This document shows, one piece after another, positions 1 to 8,504 of a DNA stretch of 41,877 bases; position 1 is the first letter of the stretch; each line of letters begins with the position of its first letter. Below the pieces are notes generated by a model, which did no database searches, was not told where the DNA came from, and saw nothing but the letters and a program-made list of their open reading frames with translations. Location of the stretch: positions 1 through 41,877 of the forward strand of contig CAJQJX010000023.1 in NCBI GenBank assembly GCA_905478795.1, in the 5' to 3' direction. A program made the position numbers and the translations under genes. Source of the stretch: an uncultured Flavobacteriales bacterium. Lineage in GTDB: Bacteria > Bacteroidota > Bacteroidia > Flavobacteriales_D > Sanyastnellaceae.

Positions 1-675
1 GGGCCAGACGAAGCGCGCCACCTCGTTCAGGTGTTGCGGGCGCGTTTGGGTGACTCAGTGGAATTGGCGGATGGCCGCGGCGCTGTCTTTCCTGCCGAAG
101 TGGTCTCAATGGGAAAGCGAGAAGCACTGCTCATGGTGGGCGCGCCGGAATGCCATCCAGAACCCACACCGCACCTGACGCTGCTGGTCGCCCCGACCAA
201 ACACACGGATCGGTTTGAGTGGTTTTTGGAAAAAGCCTGTGAATGTGGGGTTTCACGGATTCAACCCATTTGGACGGTGCGCAGCGAGCGCAAGGTCGAG
301 AAGTATGAACGCTGGCACCGCACCTTGGTAGAGGCTATGAAACAATCGAGAAGGGCGTGGTTGCCAGAACTGGCGCCGGCTGCTCCACTTCAAACGGCTT
401 TGGAAGCACTGGAGGAAGGTGTGTGGCGCGGATTGGCGCATTGTCCTGTGCCTGAGCACCCTGAGTGGGAGCGACAGTCCATCGTTCAGGCCCTTCCCAA
501 GGGGAAAGGCGCTGTGATCGCGATTGGGCCCGAAGGTGATTTTAGTCCCGAAGAAATTGAGCGCTTTGGAGCGAGTGGCTTTACGCCTGTGACCATGGGG
601 GAGCACCGTTTGCGGACGGAAACAGCAGCCATCTATGCTGTTCAAGCATTTCACATCATCAATTCTCAGCCATGA
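1..675 (+). CDS. rsmE: 16S rRNA m3U1498 methyltransferase RsmE, 5'-truncated by the window edge
   Basis: RsmE is a SPOUT-class enzyme that uses SAM to N3-methylate U1498 of 16S rRNA. The reading frame is open from base 1, and its first residues (DEARHLVQVLRARLGD) already match the family's N-terminal HL..VLR..GD region, so the true start lies upstream; the GTG at 31 is not the start. The C-terminal knot signatures are present: GPEGDF at 526-543 and GEHRLRTETAA near 600-630. About 225 residues are visible, close to full length (about 240). The stop overlaps the next start as ATGA at 672, which suggests translational coupling with the downstream small membrane protein. Confidence 0.95.
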   Translation, partial: GPDEARHLVQVLRARLGDSVELADGRGAVFPAEVVSMGKREALLMVGAPECHPEPTPHLTLLVAPTKHTDRFEWFLEKACECGVSRIQPIWTVRSERKVEKYERWHRTLVEAMKQSRRAWLPELAPAAPLQTALEALEEGVWRGLAHCPVPEHPEWERQSIVQALPKGKGAVIAIGPEGDFSPEEIERFGASGFTPVTMGEHRLRTETAAIYAVQAFHIINSQP

Positions 676-986
676 AATCCCTCTATCTGATCCTCCTCGC
701 TGTGCTGGCGGCCGGCGCATTGTACGTCACAAACCCAGACAGCGCGTCTTTCTCAGTGTTCCTTTCTCACCATGTTCAGGAGGAATTGGCAGACGATGTT
801 CCGGGAGAAACGGAATTGGGTAAAAAGTTGCGCAAGGGGTTGGGCCAAATCGCGGGTGCGGCCGGAGCACAATTGGCCGAGCGACAAGATTGGTATTTCG
901 CTTCAGTTTATTCCATCGATATCGCTGGAGACCCCCATGTCTTTTTGGGCGTAGCGGGACATTTTTTCCCAGTAAAATCGCGTTAG
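672..986 (+). CDS. Small membrane-anchored protein, DUF4359-like
   Basis: This 104-residue protein starts with a hydrophobic helix (about residues 3-18, LYLILLAVLAAGALYV) followed by NPD and a short soluble domain. The arrangement (N-terminal helix, an 'NP..' motif, then an aromatic stretch WYFASVYSID and a terminal 'FLGVAGHFFPV') resembles the DUF4359 family, whose function is unknown. The match is from memory of the family pattern, so it is tentative. The ATG at 672 overlaps the rsmE stop (ATGA), so the two are probably co-translated. The DUF551 gene converges from the other side, ending 9 bp away. A role at the inner membrane is inferred only from the helix. Confidence 0.6.
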   Translation: MKSLYLILLAVLAAGALYVTNPDSASFSVFLSHHVQEELADDVPGETELGKKLRKGLGQIAGAAGAQLAERQDWYFASVYSIDIAGDPHVFLGVAGHFFPVKSR

Positions 987-995
987 GACCAGCGC

Positions 996-1316
996 TTAAT
1001 CGCGGCCATCCTGATCCTCGTCGGTGGGACGGGGAGCTTGGGGCATGGGCATCCAGTGGGTAACGGCCTTGAAGTACTGATTCGAAGCGCCTTCTCCTGA
1101 CCAAAAGTGACGGCCATGGCTGTCGGCACGGTCAGACTGGGAGGAAAAGAAATTCTCCATGAAGCGGAGCACAATCACGTCCCGCATCTCAAAGCTCGCC
1201 TTTCCTGGCATCAAGACTTCATTGTTTGGTACCACGGCCAAGACGCGCTGCCCATTGCTTGGGAGGCGGTCCTCACAGTCAATCCAGCCGGAGCTGGTAT
1301 CGGAATGGTCTTCCAT
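996..1316 (-). CDS. DUF551 domain protein
   Basis: The 106-residue product shows the DUF551 pattern: an N-terminal W-I-x-x-x-DRLP block (WIDCEDRLPSNGQRVLAV) and a C-terminal THWMPMPQAP block. DUF551 is a small domain of unknown function, best known from phage and enterobacterial proteins. I chose the ATG at 1316; a TTG at 1322 would overlap the upstream enoyl-CoA hydratase stop (1319-1321) and add two residues. With either start the gene directly follows the hydratase on the same strand, so the two are probably co-transcribed. It is acidic and carries no signal peptide. No function is proposed. Confidence 0.8.
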   Translation of the reverse strand: MEDHSDTSSGWIDCEDRLPSNGQRVLAVVPNNEVLMPGKASFEMRDVIVLRFMENFFSSQSDRADSHGRHFWSGEGASNQYFKAVTHWMPMPQAPRPTDEDQDGRD

Positions 1317-1318
1317 GA

Positions 1319-2101
1319 TCAATGGCCATTAAAAGTAGGTTTGCGCTTCTCGAGGAAGGACGACACACCTTCTTGGTAGTCCCGTGTACGGGAAGCTGTG
1401 CCTTGAAGTTCCAATTCGGTCTCGAGTTGGGCACTGAATCCCTGTTCGAAAGCCCGGTTGAAGGCTTCCTTGGTCAGGGCCAAGCCTTGCGTAGGCATCG
1501 CGGCCAGATGGGTGGCCAATGCCATAACACCAGCTTCAAATTCCTCCACGGGAATGGCTTGGTGGATCATGCCCATGGCAGCCGCATCTTCAGCCGCTAC
1601 AGGTGTTCCTAGATAGGCGAGGGCCGTGGCGCGCTGCAGCCCCACTAGCCGGGGAAGCATCCATGTGCCGCCACTGTCGGGAATGAGCCCGATTTTGGAG
1701 AAAGCCTGAATAAACTTGGCGCCTTCGGCAGCCACACACAGGTCGCATGCCAAGGCGATGTTGGCACCCGCACCTGCCGCAACGCCGTTGACCGCGGCGA
1801 CCACGGGCTTTTTGAGCCCTCGAATGAGCCGCACAGTGGCGTTATAGGAACCGCCCACAATCTCTTCGAACGTGGGAGCGTCCTCACCCGTGATTTCCTT
1901 CAAGTCCTGCCCTGCACAAAAGGCCTTGCCAGCCCCCGTCAAAACCACGCACCTTACCGATGCATCAGCATCGGCTGAACGTAGTTGTTCTTGAAGGGCT
2001 GCGGCCATGGGCTGCGTGAAACTGTTGAATGCAGCAGGCCGGTTCAAGGTTAATGTCAGGACCGCACCTTCCCTGAGTGCAAGAATGTTGTCGTTAGGCA
2101 T
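1319..2101 (-). CDS. Enoyl-CoA hydratase/isomerase, PaaG-like
   Basis: This 260-residue crotonase-fold protein has the oxyanion-hole segments AFCAGQDLKEI and AAGAGANIALACDL, and the stretch KFIQAFSKIGLIPDSGGTW, which is characteristic of the PaaG branch. PaaG isomerises ring-1,2-epoxyphenylacetyl-CoA to the oxepin in phenylacetate degradation. Other crotonases share the fold, and no paa genes are nearby, so fatty-acid or another acyl-CoA role remains possible. The start at 2101 (MPNDNILAL) is preferred because the longer ORF, to 2140, would run into the upstream arylsulfotransferase-like gene ending at 2124. DUF551 follows on the same strand with an overlapping junction. Confidence 0.85.
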   Translation of the reverse strand: MPNDNILALREGAVLTLTLNRPAAFNSFTQPMAAALQEQLRSADADASVRCVVLTGAGKAFCAGQDLKEITGEDAPTFEEIVGGSYNATVRLIRGLKKPVVAAVNGVAAGAGANIALACDLCVAAEGAKFIQAFSKIGLIPDSGGTWMLPRLVGLQRATALAYLGTPVAAEDAAAMGMIHQAIPVEEFEAGVMALATHLAAMPTQGLALTKEAFNRAFEQGFSAQLETELELQGTASRTRDYQEGVSSFLEKRKPTFNGH

Positions 2102-2123
2102 TGTCCGCAATGTAGCGCGGCTT

Positions 2124-4496
2124 TTATCGCGCGACCACAAGCCTTCGTGAGGCCGACCCTTGAGTGTGGCGCACCTCCACGAGGTATGTGCCTTGCTCCA
2201 GATCCTCGACTTGAATGCCCTGTCCTTTCTGAGGCGCGGCGTATGAGGTCACCAAACGTCCTGCCGCATCGCGAATCAGCACTTCTTGAACATTCCAATC
2301 CGTAGGGAACATCAATTGGGCCGAGGATGAAGTGGGGTTGGGGAAAATGGAGAATGAAGCGCTGAGCTGCTCCTCGAGCACAGATACGGTCCCGAGTGTG
2401 TCGCAAAACAGGCCAGTGCAACCGTTGGCGTCTTCCACTTGAAAACAGTACACGCCGTCGGGTCCCCCTACGAGTGCAAGAATGCCGTCGTCGTTTGTGA
2501 CTGGAGGAAAGCCGGTGGCGTTCAAGTCGCCATCGGTAACTGTGAAGTTGTAAGGCGGGGTGCCACCAGAAACTGTGATTTGGAAGAATGGAGACGTTGT
2601 AAAAGTGGCTGTGAGCTCCGTACACAGGCTCGAGTCAGGAAGGGCACAGGGGTCAAAACTGCACGCTTCCGGGTCGTTGCATCCAAAGTCGAAGTTGCTT
2701 GCAGGAGCTGTATAACCATTGTAGAGTGGCCAATACCATCCCGTTCCATCATAGACTGTGGTGAGGGTGTCTCCGAAAAACCCACTCACAGCGGTCAGTT
2801 CAGTGCCACACACATACACGCTCTGCGAAATCAAGTCATTGTAGAGGATGTCAAAACCTGTAGCCAACATCAAGTCCGCGACTTCAGGTGTGATGAACCA
2901 TTCGTAACCGGCATCCATTCCGCCAGAAGAAGGCACCAAAGTGACGAATCCGTCGTCGGTAACTTCATAGCCGTTGGGACATAAAACGGTGTCCACCAGG
3001 CCAAGCATGATGGGCCCCACCACATCGATGTCGGTATCCACATAAACGCAGTCGCCGGCTTCTCCAAAGTTGCAAGCCAGTTCGTTTTCGCATGCCAAAG
3101 GTTGACACACCTCAAGCGGCGTGGGGTCAACTTCGATCACCATTCCAGAGGACAAGTCCTGTCCTGCAAAAGCGGGGAAGGCGGCAGGGTAACGGTCCGC
3201 CCGGAAAGTGAGGTTGTTGTTCAACGCCAATTCCGTGCCTTGCGCCACGGGAGCGCCTTGCAAAAGTGGTGTGCGGTATTCCCAAGCAGTCTGACCGTCT
3301 TCAGTGATTTCGGTGATTTCGCCGGTGCGGCCGTTGCAGATGAGGCTTCCACCATTGCCCAAGCGTTGGAAGGAGCTCAATCCTGTGCTGTTCAATCCGG
3401 GTTGGGTGTAGGTCCATTCGAAGTCTTCTGGTCCCCACTGTCCGGTGCTGGTGTTGAAGGCATAGCCGCCGTCGTACTCATCGAAAATGGGAGAAATGAC
3501 CGCCACTTCACTGTGGGTTCCAGTGGTGTCGACATTGGGCACACGGTTGTTGAAGACAAAGAACTTCGTGAAGTCCGGGTTGCCAGGGTTCACACCCAAT
3601 CCATTGCCCCAGTGAATGTCGTGCTGGTAAAAGAGCTTTTGATCCGTGCTGTCACCGCGTTGGTAAGCAGCGGGATTGCCCCAGCGCCAGATGAGGTCGT
3701 CGCTAAACTGGTAATCGTGCCAAATAACCCAGACTTCGTTGAAGGTTGGGACACTGACGATGATCTGGCCAGCTGTGTCGTAAAAAGGAAAGTAGTCGAT
3801 GGCATTCATGTGGTGCCAATCGCGTGGCTGGCTGCCGATGCTGCCGTAATTGACATCAATCAGCTGTTGATTGTCAGCCACCACGCCATAGTTGGCTTTG
3901 GTGCTGTCGAAGTCTTGGACAAGGTGGTCCCAAGCCCGCCATTCCCAGACGATGTCTGCGCCGCCCAGGGTGTCGGGCTGAAGCTCGATGAGTTTGTCGC
4001 TCCACAAAACACCTCCCTCAAGCAGCTCCGGGTTGCGGCCATTGGCAATGCACTCTAAGCTGTCAATGGCCTCCCAGCAAATGGCGATCACATTGCCCTC
4101 TGGTGTGACAGTAATGTCATGGTGCAAGCGCACGCTATCGTTGTTCGCGGTAAAGCTCCACAGCACGTCATTGTCCCAAGTCCGGCGTTCAATCGTGGCA
4201 CCACCGCCACCGGCCCAAATGGCGTCCTCGCCAATTGAGGCTGGGCGAGAAGTCATGATGATGTCTCCGTTGGGTTGCAAGTAAGATGTGTTGCCTGGCC
4301 GGCGGTCAATGTCCAATGTCCAGTCATGCACGACTTCCCCGCATGCATTCAAGAGCATGGCGCGGTTTTGGTTGTGCGGATAGATCATGGTGTACCCATC
4401 GGTGTACAATGCGGGATCATAAGAGAGGGTGCCGACCGTGTTTTGACCAAACACATTGGCGCTGAGTAAAAGGAGGGGTATGAGAAAACGGTTCAT
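2124..4496 (-). CDS. Secreted arylsulfotransferase-like (ASST) protein with T9SS C-terminal domain
   Basis: This 790-residue protein has a signal peptide (about residues 1-17, ending VFG|Q) and a beta-propeller region matching the ASST family, which transfers sulfate between phenolic compounds without PAPS. Conserved features are HHD at 125-127, WEWRAWDHLVQ at 184-194, DWHHMNAIDY at 226-235, then RWGNP and QHDIHW. After the propeller comes a Cys-rich segment with a DPEACSFDP motif of the GCTDPDACNY kind. The last 75 or so residues (FSIFPNPTSS...GTYLVEV) are a Por-type T9SS sorting domain. It lies 23 bp downstream of a shorter paralogue, suggesting an operon formed by duplication. Enzymatic activity is untested; many family members are annotated only by fold. 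Confidence 0.85.
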   Translation of the reverse strand: MNRFLIPLLLLSANVFGQNTVGTLSYDPALYTDGYTMIYPHNQNRAMLLNACGEVVHDWTLDIDRRPGNTSYLQPNGDIIMTSRPASIGEDAIWAGGGGATIERRTWDNDVLWSFTANNDSVRLHHDITVTPEGNVIAICWEAIDSLECIANGRNPELLEGGVLWSDKLIELQPDTLGGADIVWEWRAWDHLVQDFDSTKANYGVVADNQQLIDVNYGSIGSQPRDWHHMNAIDYFPFYDTAGQIIVSVPTFNEVWVIWHDYQFSDDLIWRWGNPAAYQRGDSTDQKLFYQHDIHWGNGLGVNPGNPDFTKFFVFNNRVPNVDTTGTHSEVAVISPIFDEYDGGYAFNTSTGQWGPEDFEWTYTQPGLNSTGLSSFQRLGNGGSLICNGRTGEITEITEDGQTAWEYRTPLLQGAPVAQGTELALNNNLTFRADRYPAAFPAFAGQDLSSGMVIEVDPTPLEVCQPLACENELACNFGEAGDCVYVDTDIDVVGPIMLGLVDTVLCPNGYEVTDDGFVTLVPSSGGMDAGYEWFITPEVADLMLATGFDILYNDLISQSVYVCGTELTAVSGFFGDTLTTVYDGTGWYWPLYNGYTAPASNFDFGCNDPEACSFDPCALPDSSLCTELTATFTTSPFFQITVSGGTPPYNFTVTDGDLNATGFPPVTNDDGILALVGGPDGVYCFQVEDANGCTGLFCDTLGTVSVLEEQLSASFSIFPNPTSSSAQLMFPTDWNVQEVLIRDAAGRLVTSYAAPQKGQGIQVEDLEQGTYLVEVRHTQGSASRRLVVAR

Positions 4497-4519
4497 GTTG
4501 CGATTTTGGTCAGTGTATG

Positions 4520-6259
4520 TCAGCGAATGATGTGCAGTTGTGGTTTGCCCATGAGGTGGCCACCCTTATCAAAGAGCGCGAGTACGAACATACCTGCAGG
4601 GATGTGATGGTTGGTGTAAAAGGAGTTGCCTGCATAAAGGTTCCCTTGTGCAGATGTGCGTCCAAGTCCATCAGTAAGGGTCCACGTGCCGGCTTCCGGG
4701 CTGGATATGGTGAATCCACCATTTGAAGGGTTGGGGTATGCAGACCAAAGGCGCACTGAGTCGTGGTTGGGGATGCCCGTAGTGGTGTCAACCGGCGCAG
4801 GATACAGGGCGCAATCGAAGGGCAGGGGGTTGAGTTCGACCGGTTCTCCTGGCGTCATGTCGCGCCCTTCAAAAGCCCCGTAGTCCGGAGCATAGCGGTA
4901 GGCGCGGAAAGTGGCGTTTCCAAAGGGGTTCTCACCTTGAGTCGCCGCCCCGAATTGACTGTAGGCCGTGATGTACTCCCAAACGATTTCCCCCTCGGGC
5001 GTGATTTCGAACAGGTGACCGCTTGAGCCTTCACAGATCAAAGTGTTGCCATTGGGTTGTCTTTGAGACCCGCTAATGTTAGAACTGTGAAACGCCGAGC
5101 TTGGGTTTTCGGGCCACATCCAATCGAGTCCGGCCGGCGCAAAAGCTTCCTCTGTATCGGTGGCTGAAGGCAGCAAATATGCCCCGTTGTCGCTGTCCCA
5201 TGGCAGGGTCAATTCGTCCACTGAACTCCCGGTTCCGCCGGGCCTTCCATTGCCGTTGTTGTAGACGAGTACAGTTTGAGCAGGGTCGCCACCATTGATG
5301 GCGGGTGCTTCGTCCACCAGCCAGTGGGCATCGTGTTGTTGGTAGAAGACCTTGTCTTCCTCGTCTCCTCGTCCGTAGGTCTGGGGATTGCCCCATCTGT
5401 AGAGCAGGTCGCCGGCTGGTCCCGCAGCTTCCTCGGTGGTGGTGCCGTGATCGATGATGTAAAACTCGCACCAGTTGCGAGAGTTCAGCATCAAATGATC
5501 GCGTGTGGGGTCATGGTCCAAACCATTGCAATGAAACCAATCACCACCTGCGTTGCCCCCTGGAAATCCACCGCCCGAGACATTGCCGTAATTCACGTCA
5601 AAGCGGGTCACGTTTTCTGACGGTAGACCATAGTTGGGTAGGTCCGGATTGCTGACTTGGATGAGGTGGTCCCAGGCATGCCATTCCCATACCACATTGC
5701 CGCTTTCTGGACCGTTGGGCTCGATTTCAACCAGCATAGGCGGCCACAACGGGCCGTCTGCAATCCGGCCAGCCGCCGCTGCTTCTTCAGGGCTCTTGTA
5801 CTCCCAGGCCATCAGCACCACATTGCCATTGGGGAGCCAAGCCATGTCGTGGTGATGGTGGGTCGTATCGGTGGCCAGTTCATAGCTCCATATCAAATCG
5901 CCCTCCCAGTTAAACCGCTCGATGCGGCCTCCGATTCCACCGCCATTAAAGGTCTGGCTATTGATGCGGGCAGTGCGCAACAAGGAACCGTCATCGAGGA
6001 GGTAAGCCGATTCTCCCGCGCGGTAATCACTGTCCCACTGGTTGATCACCCGTCCGCAGTTGTCGATTAAATGTGTTCTGGTCGCGCCATTCGCCGAAAC
6101 CAGCGTGTAACCATCAAATGATTCCGGGCCGTTCTCAAAAAGTCCTACGGTCTGAGCATGCACTCCCCATCCCGAGAAGGTGATCAGCAAGGAGAGTGCA
6201 ATGTGTTTGGTGAAGGCCAAATTGTGAATGGTCGTTGATGTCGATGCAAATAAAGTCAC
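4520..6259 (-). CDS. Secreted arylsulfotransferase-like (ASST) protein with T9SS C-terminal domain (paralogue)
   Basis: This 579-residue paralogue of the neighbouring gene has the same propeller motifs: HHHHDMAWLPNG at about 134-145, WEWHAWDHLI at 191-200, then DWFHCNGLDHD, RWGNPQTYGRG and QQHDAHW. A signal peptide ends at VHA|Q (about residue 35), and the tail (YPNPSNGGFTISSPEAG...) is a Por-type sorting domain. It lacks the Cys-rich insert of its partner. The start is uncertain: GTG at 6259 gives the longest form, while TTG at 6220 gives a more compact signal peptide. A -7-like box (TTTATTTG, 6247-6254) lies between these two, which favours 6220. It is transcribed divergently from smpB and is probably first in a two-gene operon. 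Confidence 0.85.
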   Translation of the reverse strand: MTLFASTSTTIHNLAFTKHIALSLLITFSGWGVHAQTVGLFENGPESFDGYTLVSANGATRTHLIDNCGRVINQWDSDYRAGESAYLLDDGSLLRTARINSQTFNGGGIGGRIERFNWEGDLIWSYELATDTTHHHHDMAWLPNGNVVLMAWEYKSPEEAAAAGRIADGPLWPPMLVEIEPNGPESGNVVWEWHAWDHLIQVSNPDLPNYGLPSENVTRFDVNYGNVSGGGFPGGNAGGDWFHCNGLDHDPTRDHLMLNSRNWCEFYIIDHGTTTEEAAGPAGDLLYRWGNPQTYGRGDEEDKVFYQQHDAHWLVDEAPAINGGDPAQTVLVYNNGNGRPGGTGSSVDELTLPWDSDNGAYLLPSATDTEEAFAPAGLDWMWPENPSSAFHSSNISGSQRQPNGNTLICEGSSGHLFEITPEGEIVWEYITAYSQFGAATQGENPFGNATFRAYRYAPDYGAFEGRDMTPGEPVELNPLPFDCALYPAPVDTTTGIPNHDSVRLWSAYPNPSNGGFTISSPEAGTWTLTDGLGRTSAQGNLYAGNSFYTNHHIPAGMFVLALFDKGGHLMGKPQLHIIR

Positions 6260-6299
6260 AGTTCTCTTGCGGCGAGATAACGAGCAGGGATTTCAAAAG

Positions 6300-6330
6300 G
6301 TTGCCTCTTGAGCAGTTGGCCGTAATTTCG
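6300..6330 (+). promoter_or_regulatory. smpB promoter (TTG-N19-TAATTTCG)
   Basis: The box TAATTTCG at 6323-6330 matches the Bacteroidota -7 consensus TAnnTTTG at all but one specified base. A TTG -33 element lies 19 bp upstream (6301-6303). Only 5 nt separate the box from the smpB ATG at 6336, so the transcript would begin at or next to the start codon. Confidence 0.5.
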
Positions 6331-6335
6331 AAACC

Positions 6336-6773
6336 ATGTCCGTGGAGATCAAGAACAAAAAGGCAGCTTTTAGCTACTTCCTGACGGACAGCTACACGGC
6401 GGGCATACAGCTCCGCGGTACCGAAATCAAGAGCATCCGAGGAGGAAAAGCGAGCATTGTAGAGGCTTATTGCAAGTTCGATGGAGACGAGTTGTTCATC
6501 TTCAATATGCACATCGACGCTTATGGGAATGCCGGCTATGTCACCCATGAGCCGCGTCGCATTCGGAAGTTGCTCATGAAGCGAACTGAACTCAACAAGC
6601 TTCAGAGAAAGCTGCGTGACGTGGGGGTAACGGTGGTGCCGACCCGGCTGTTTATTTCGAGCAGCGGTTATGCCAAGCTGGACATCTCTGTGGCCAAGGG
6701 CAAAAAATTGGTAGACAAGCGGCACACCATCAAGGACAGGGACCAAGCCAGAGAGATGGACAGAAGGGGGTAA
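6336..6773 (+). CDS. smpB: SsrA-binding protein SmpB
   Basis: SmpB binds tmRNA and delivers it to stalled ribosomes for trans-translation. The 145-residue length is typical, and the family landmarks are all present: KNKKAAFSYF at the start, GTEIKSIRGGKASI, the NMHI....N..YVTHEPRR block, RKLLMKR, and the C-terminal KLDISVAKGKKLVDKRHTIKDRD, which leads into the tail that enters the decoding site. The ATG at 6336 sits 5 nt after a -7 box. The gene converges with the uncharacterised gene ending at 6788. No tmRNA gene is visible in the window. Confidence 0.97.
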   Translation: MSVEIKNKKAAFSYFLTDSYTAGIQLRGTEIKSIRGGKASIVEAYCKFDGDELFIFNMHIDAYGNAGYVTHEPRRIRKLLMKRTELNKLQRKLRDVGVTVVPTRLFISSSGYAKLDISVAKGKKLVDKRHTIKDRDQAREMDRRG

Positions 6774-6787
6774 ATAGGGGAGGCGGC

Positions 6788-7354
6788 TTAAACCGTGGCG
6801 CTTTGATAGCTCTGCGCGTGAACCCGGTACTGCTCATTGAAGGCGGACCAATCCCACAGGAAATGCTGCAGCACGTCCTCCATTTGCATCAAGAAACGGG
6901 GGTTGGGTACGGACAGAGAGCGGAAATACTCTTCTTGACAATCGTTGAGCCCATACCCAATGTACACTCCGCGTGACATAGCGCTCAAAGTCTTCTTAGA
7001 AGGCTGGTTGAGCTTGACCATGGCGTCACGCATTTTCGAAATCTTGGGTGCCAATTGCTGGACGGGGAGCTCGAGTTGCACGGACAACTCTGCAAGAATC
7101 GCCTCGACGAGCACCTGATCGGTTCCAGTATCAAAAAAGTGCGGGATGAAATCGAGGTTGCCAGCCATCACGACCAACAAGAAAGGACCTACTTCAGATT
7201 CCTCTATTTCCGGAGCGCGTTCCAAGTGTGGCGTCTCACGCAACAAGCCTAACACTTCTGGCCAGGCATCCTCAATGCTGTCAAGGGTTGCATGGACAAA
7301 CATCCGTGCTACCTCTTCAGGCTTGAGTTTTTTCTTTCCCCAGTTGAACAACAT
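6788..7354 (-). CDS. Uncharacterised 188-residue protein
   Basis: I do not recognise this protein. It is acidic, has no signal peptide or membrane segment, and looks mostly helical. It starts MLFNWGKKKLKPEEVARMFVHAT, contains a conserved-looking SRGVYIGYGLNDCQEEYF patch (about 128-145) and ends with aromatic residues (FLWDWSAFNEQYRVHAQ). Its coding strand, start and codon use look like those of its neighbours, so I take it as a real gene. A perfect TAGATTTG -7 element lies 14 nt upstream of the ATG. It is transcribed divergently from pyrD. A cytoplasmic location is inferred from composition. Confidence 0.75.
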   Translation of the reverse strand: MLFNWGKKKLKPEEVARMFVHATLDSIEDAWPEVLGLLRETPHLERAPEIEESEVGPFLLVVMAGNLDFIPHFFDTGTDQVLVEAILAELSVQLELPVQQLAPKISKMRDAMVKLNQPSKKTLSAMSRGVYIGYGLNDCQEEYFRSLSVPNPRFLMQMEDVLQHFLWDWSAFNEQYRVHAQSYQSATV

Positions 7355-7368
7355 CTTTCAGACTGTGT

Positions 7369-7376
7369 CAAATCTA
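7369..7376 (-). promoter_or_regulatory. -7 box TAGATTTG upstream of the 188-residue gene
   Basis: On the minus strand this is an exact match to TAnnTTTG, placed 14 nt before the ATG at 7354. I do not see a convincing TTTG -33 partner. The same octamer occurs upstream of amtB, where a -33 element is present. Confidence 0.45.
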
Positions 7377-7449
7377 TCCTCACTTGAAGGGGGTTATCGC
7401 GGAGGGTTCATTTTCCGTGTCCACATGTTTATTAACATCTTTGCCATCC

Positions 7450-8502
7450 ATGAGAGCAGCATCCTTCGGAGACTTGATTTACCGGCGCTTTTTGCGCCCT
7501 TTGGCGTTCTTGATGGATCCCGAAAAGGCCCACTACAGAACCATGGGTCTGTTCAGGTTGGCCTTGAAGACACCATTTTTTGGGGGCATTCTGCGCCATT
7601 CTTTGGGAGTGACAACGGCACCTGGTGATGCCGCAGAGGTAGCCGGCCTGAAATTTCCGCACCGCATTGGCTTGGCTGCCGGCTTCGACAAAGACGGAAA
7701 GTGGCTCAAGGAGCTTTCGACCATGGGGTTTGCCTTTGTCGAGGTGGGCACCATTACCCCAAAGGCCCAGGCTGGCAATCCAAAGCCGCGGCTGTTTAGG
7801 CTTAAAGAGGACCGCGGCTTGATCAACCGAATGGGCTTCAACAATGGGGGGCTCGAAGGGTTGGTCGAACGTTTAAAGGACAGGCCCAAAGGCCTGATCG
7901 TGGGGGGCAACATTGGCAGGAATAAAGTCACCCCAAACGAAAAGGCCTCTGACGATTACCTCACGTGCTTCAAGGGACTGCACCCCTACGTCGATTATTT
8001 CGCAGTGAATGTGAGTTCTCCCAATACCCCCGGGCTGCGCGAATTGCAGGACAGGGCTCCATTGACAGCGCTGTTGAACCGTTTGCAGGAGTACAACAGA
8101 GCCCAAGAAGTTCAGCGTCCTGTGTTTTTGAAAATTGCGCCCGATTTGAGCAATGCCCAACTCGATGACATTGTGGGGTTGGTCGCTGATACGGGCATCG
8201 AAGGGGTGATTGCCACGAATACGACCATCTCCCGAGAGGGGCTGCAGATGCCGGGCGCTCAAGTGGAGGCCGTTGGTGCAGGAGGGCTCAGTGGCGCCCC
8301 TGTTCGCAAGCGGAGCACAGAGGTGGTCCGTTATCTGCGCGACCGCGGGGACTTTGCCATCATTGGCGTAGGCGGCGTCGAAGACGGCCCTTCGGCCCAA
8401 GAGAAGATAGACGCGGGTGCAGATTTGGTTCAAGTGTACAGTGGCATGGTCTACACAGGGCCAGGTATTGTACGGACTTGCCTTTCCGGACTCCGGAACT
8501 GA
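7450..8502 (+). CDS. pyrD: Dihydroorotate dehydrogenase (quinone), class 2
   Basis: PyrD oxidises dihydroorotate to orotate in pyrimidine synthesis, passing electrons from FMN to quinone at the inner membrane. Class 2 features are visible: an N-terminal helical extension (FGDLIYRRFLRPLAFLMDPEKAH), AAGFDKDGKW, NRMGFNNGG, the catalytic Ser in NVSSPNTPGLR, KIAPDLS, ATNTTISR and the FMN-phosphate site GVGGVEDG...VQVYSGMVYTGPG. The start ATG at 7450 gives 350 residues, normal for the class; the earlier TTG at 7384 would add 22 residues without family support. A near-consensus -7 box (CATCTTTG, 7436-7443) ends 6 nt before the ATG. It converges with the MBL hydrolase, whose stop is 2 bp away. Confidence 0.95.
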   Translation: MRAASFGDLIYRRFLRPLAFLMDPEKAHYRTMGLFRLALKTPFFGGILRHSLGVTTAPGDAAEVAGLKFPHRIGLAAGFDKDGKWLKELSTMGFAFVEVGTITPKAQAGNPKPRLFRLKEDRGLINRMGFNNGGLEGLVERLKDRPKGLIVGGNIGRNKVTPNEKASDDYLTCFKGLHPYVDYFAVNVSSPNTPGLRELQDRAPLTALLNRLQEYNRAQEVQRPVFLKIAPDLSNAQLDDIVGLVADTGIEGVIATNTTISREGLQMPGAQVEAVGAGGLSGAPVRKRSTEVVRYLRDRGDFAIIGVGGVEDGPSAQEKIDAGADLVQVYSGMVYTGPGIVRTCLSGLRN

Positions 8503-8504
8503 GT

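Noticed and set aside
3102-4058. A 318-codon open frame antisense to the arylsulfotransferase-like gene
   Set aside because: The opposite strand encodes conserved ASST motifs across this stretch, and the antisense product shows no family features.
6300-6335. A tmRNA gene near smpB
   Set aside because: No tmRNA-like 3' end or tag reading frame was seen on either strand near smpB.
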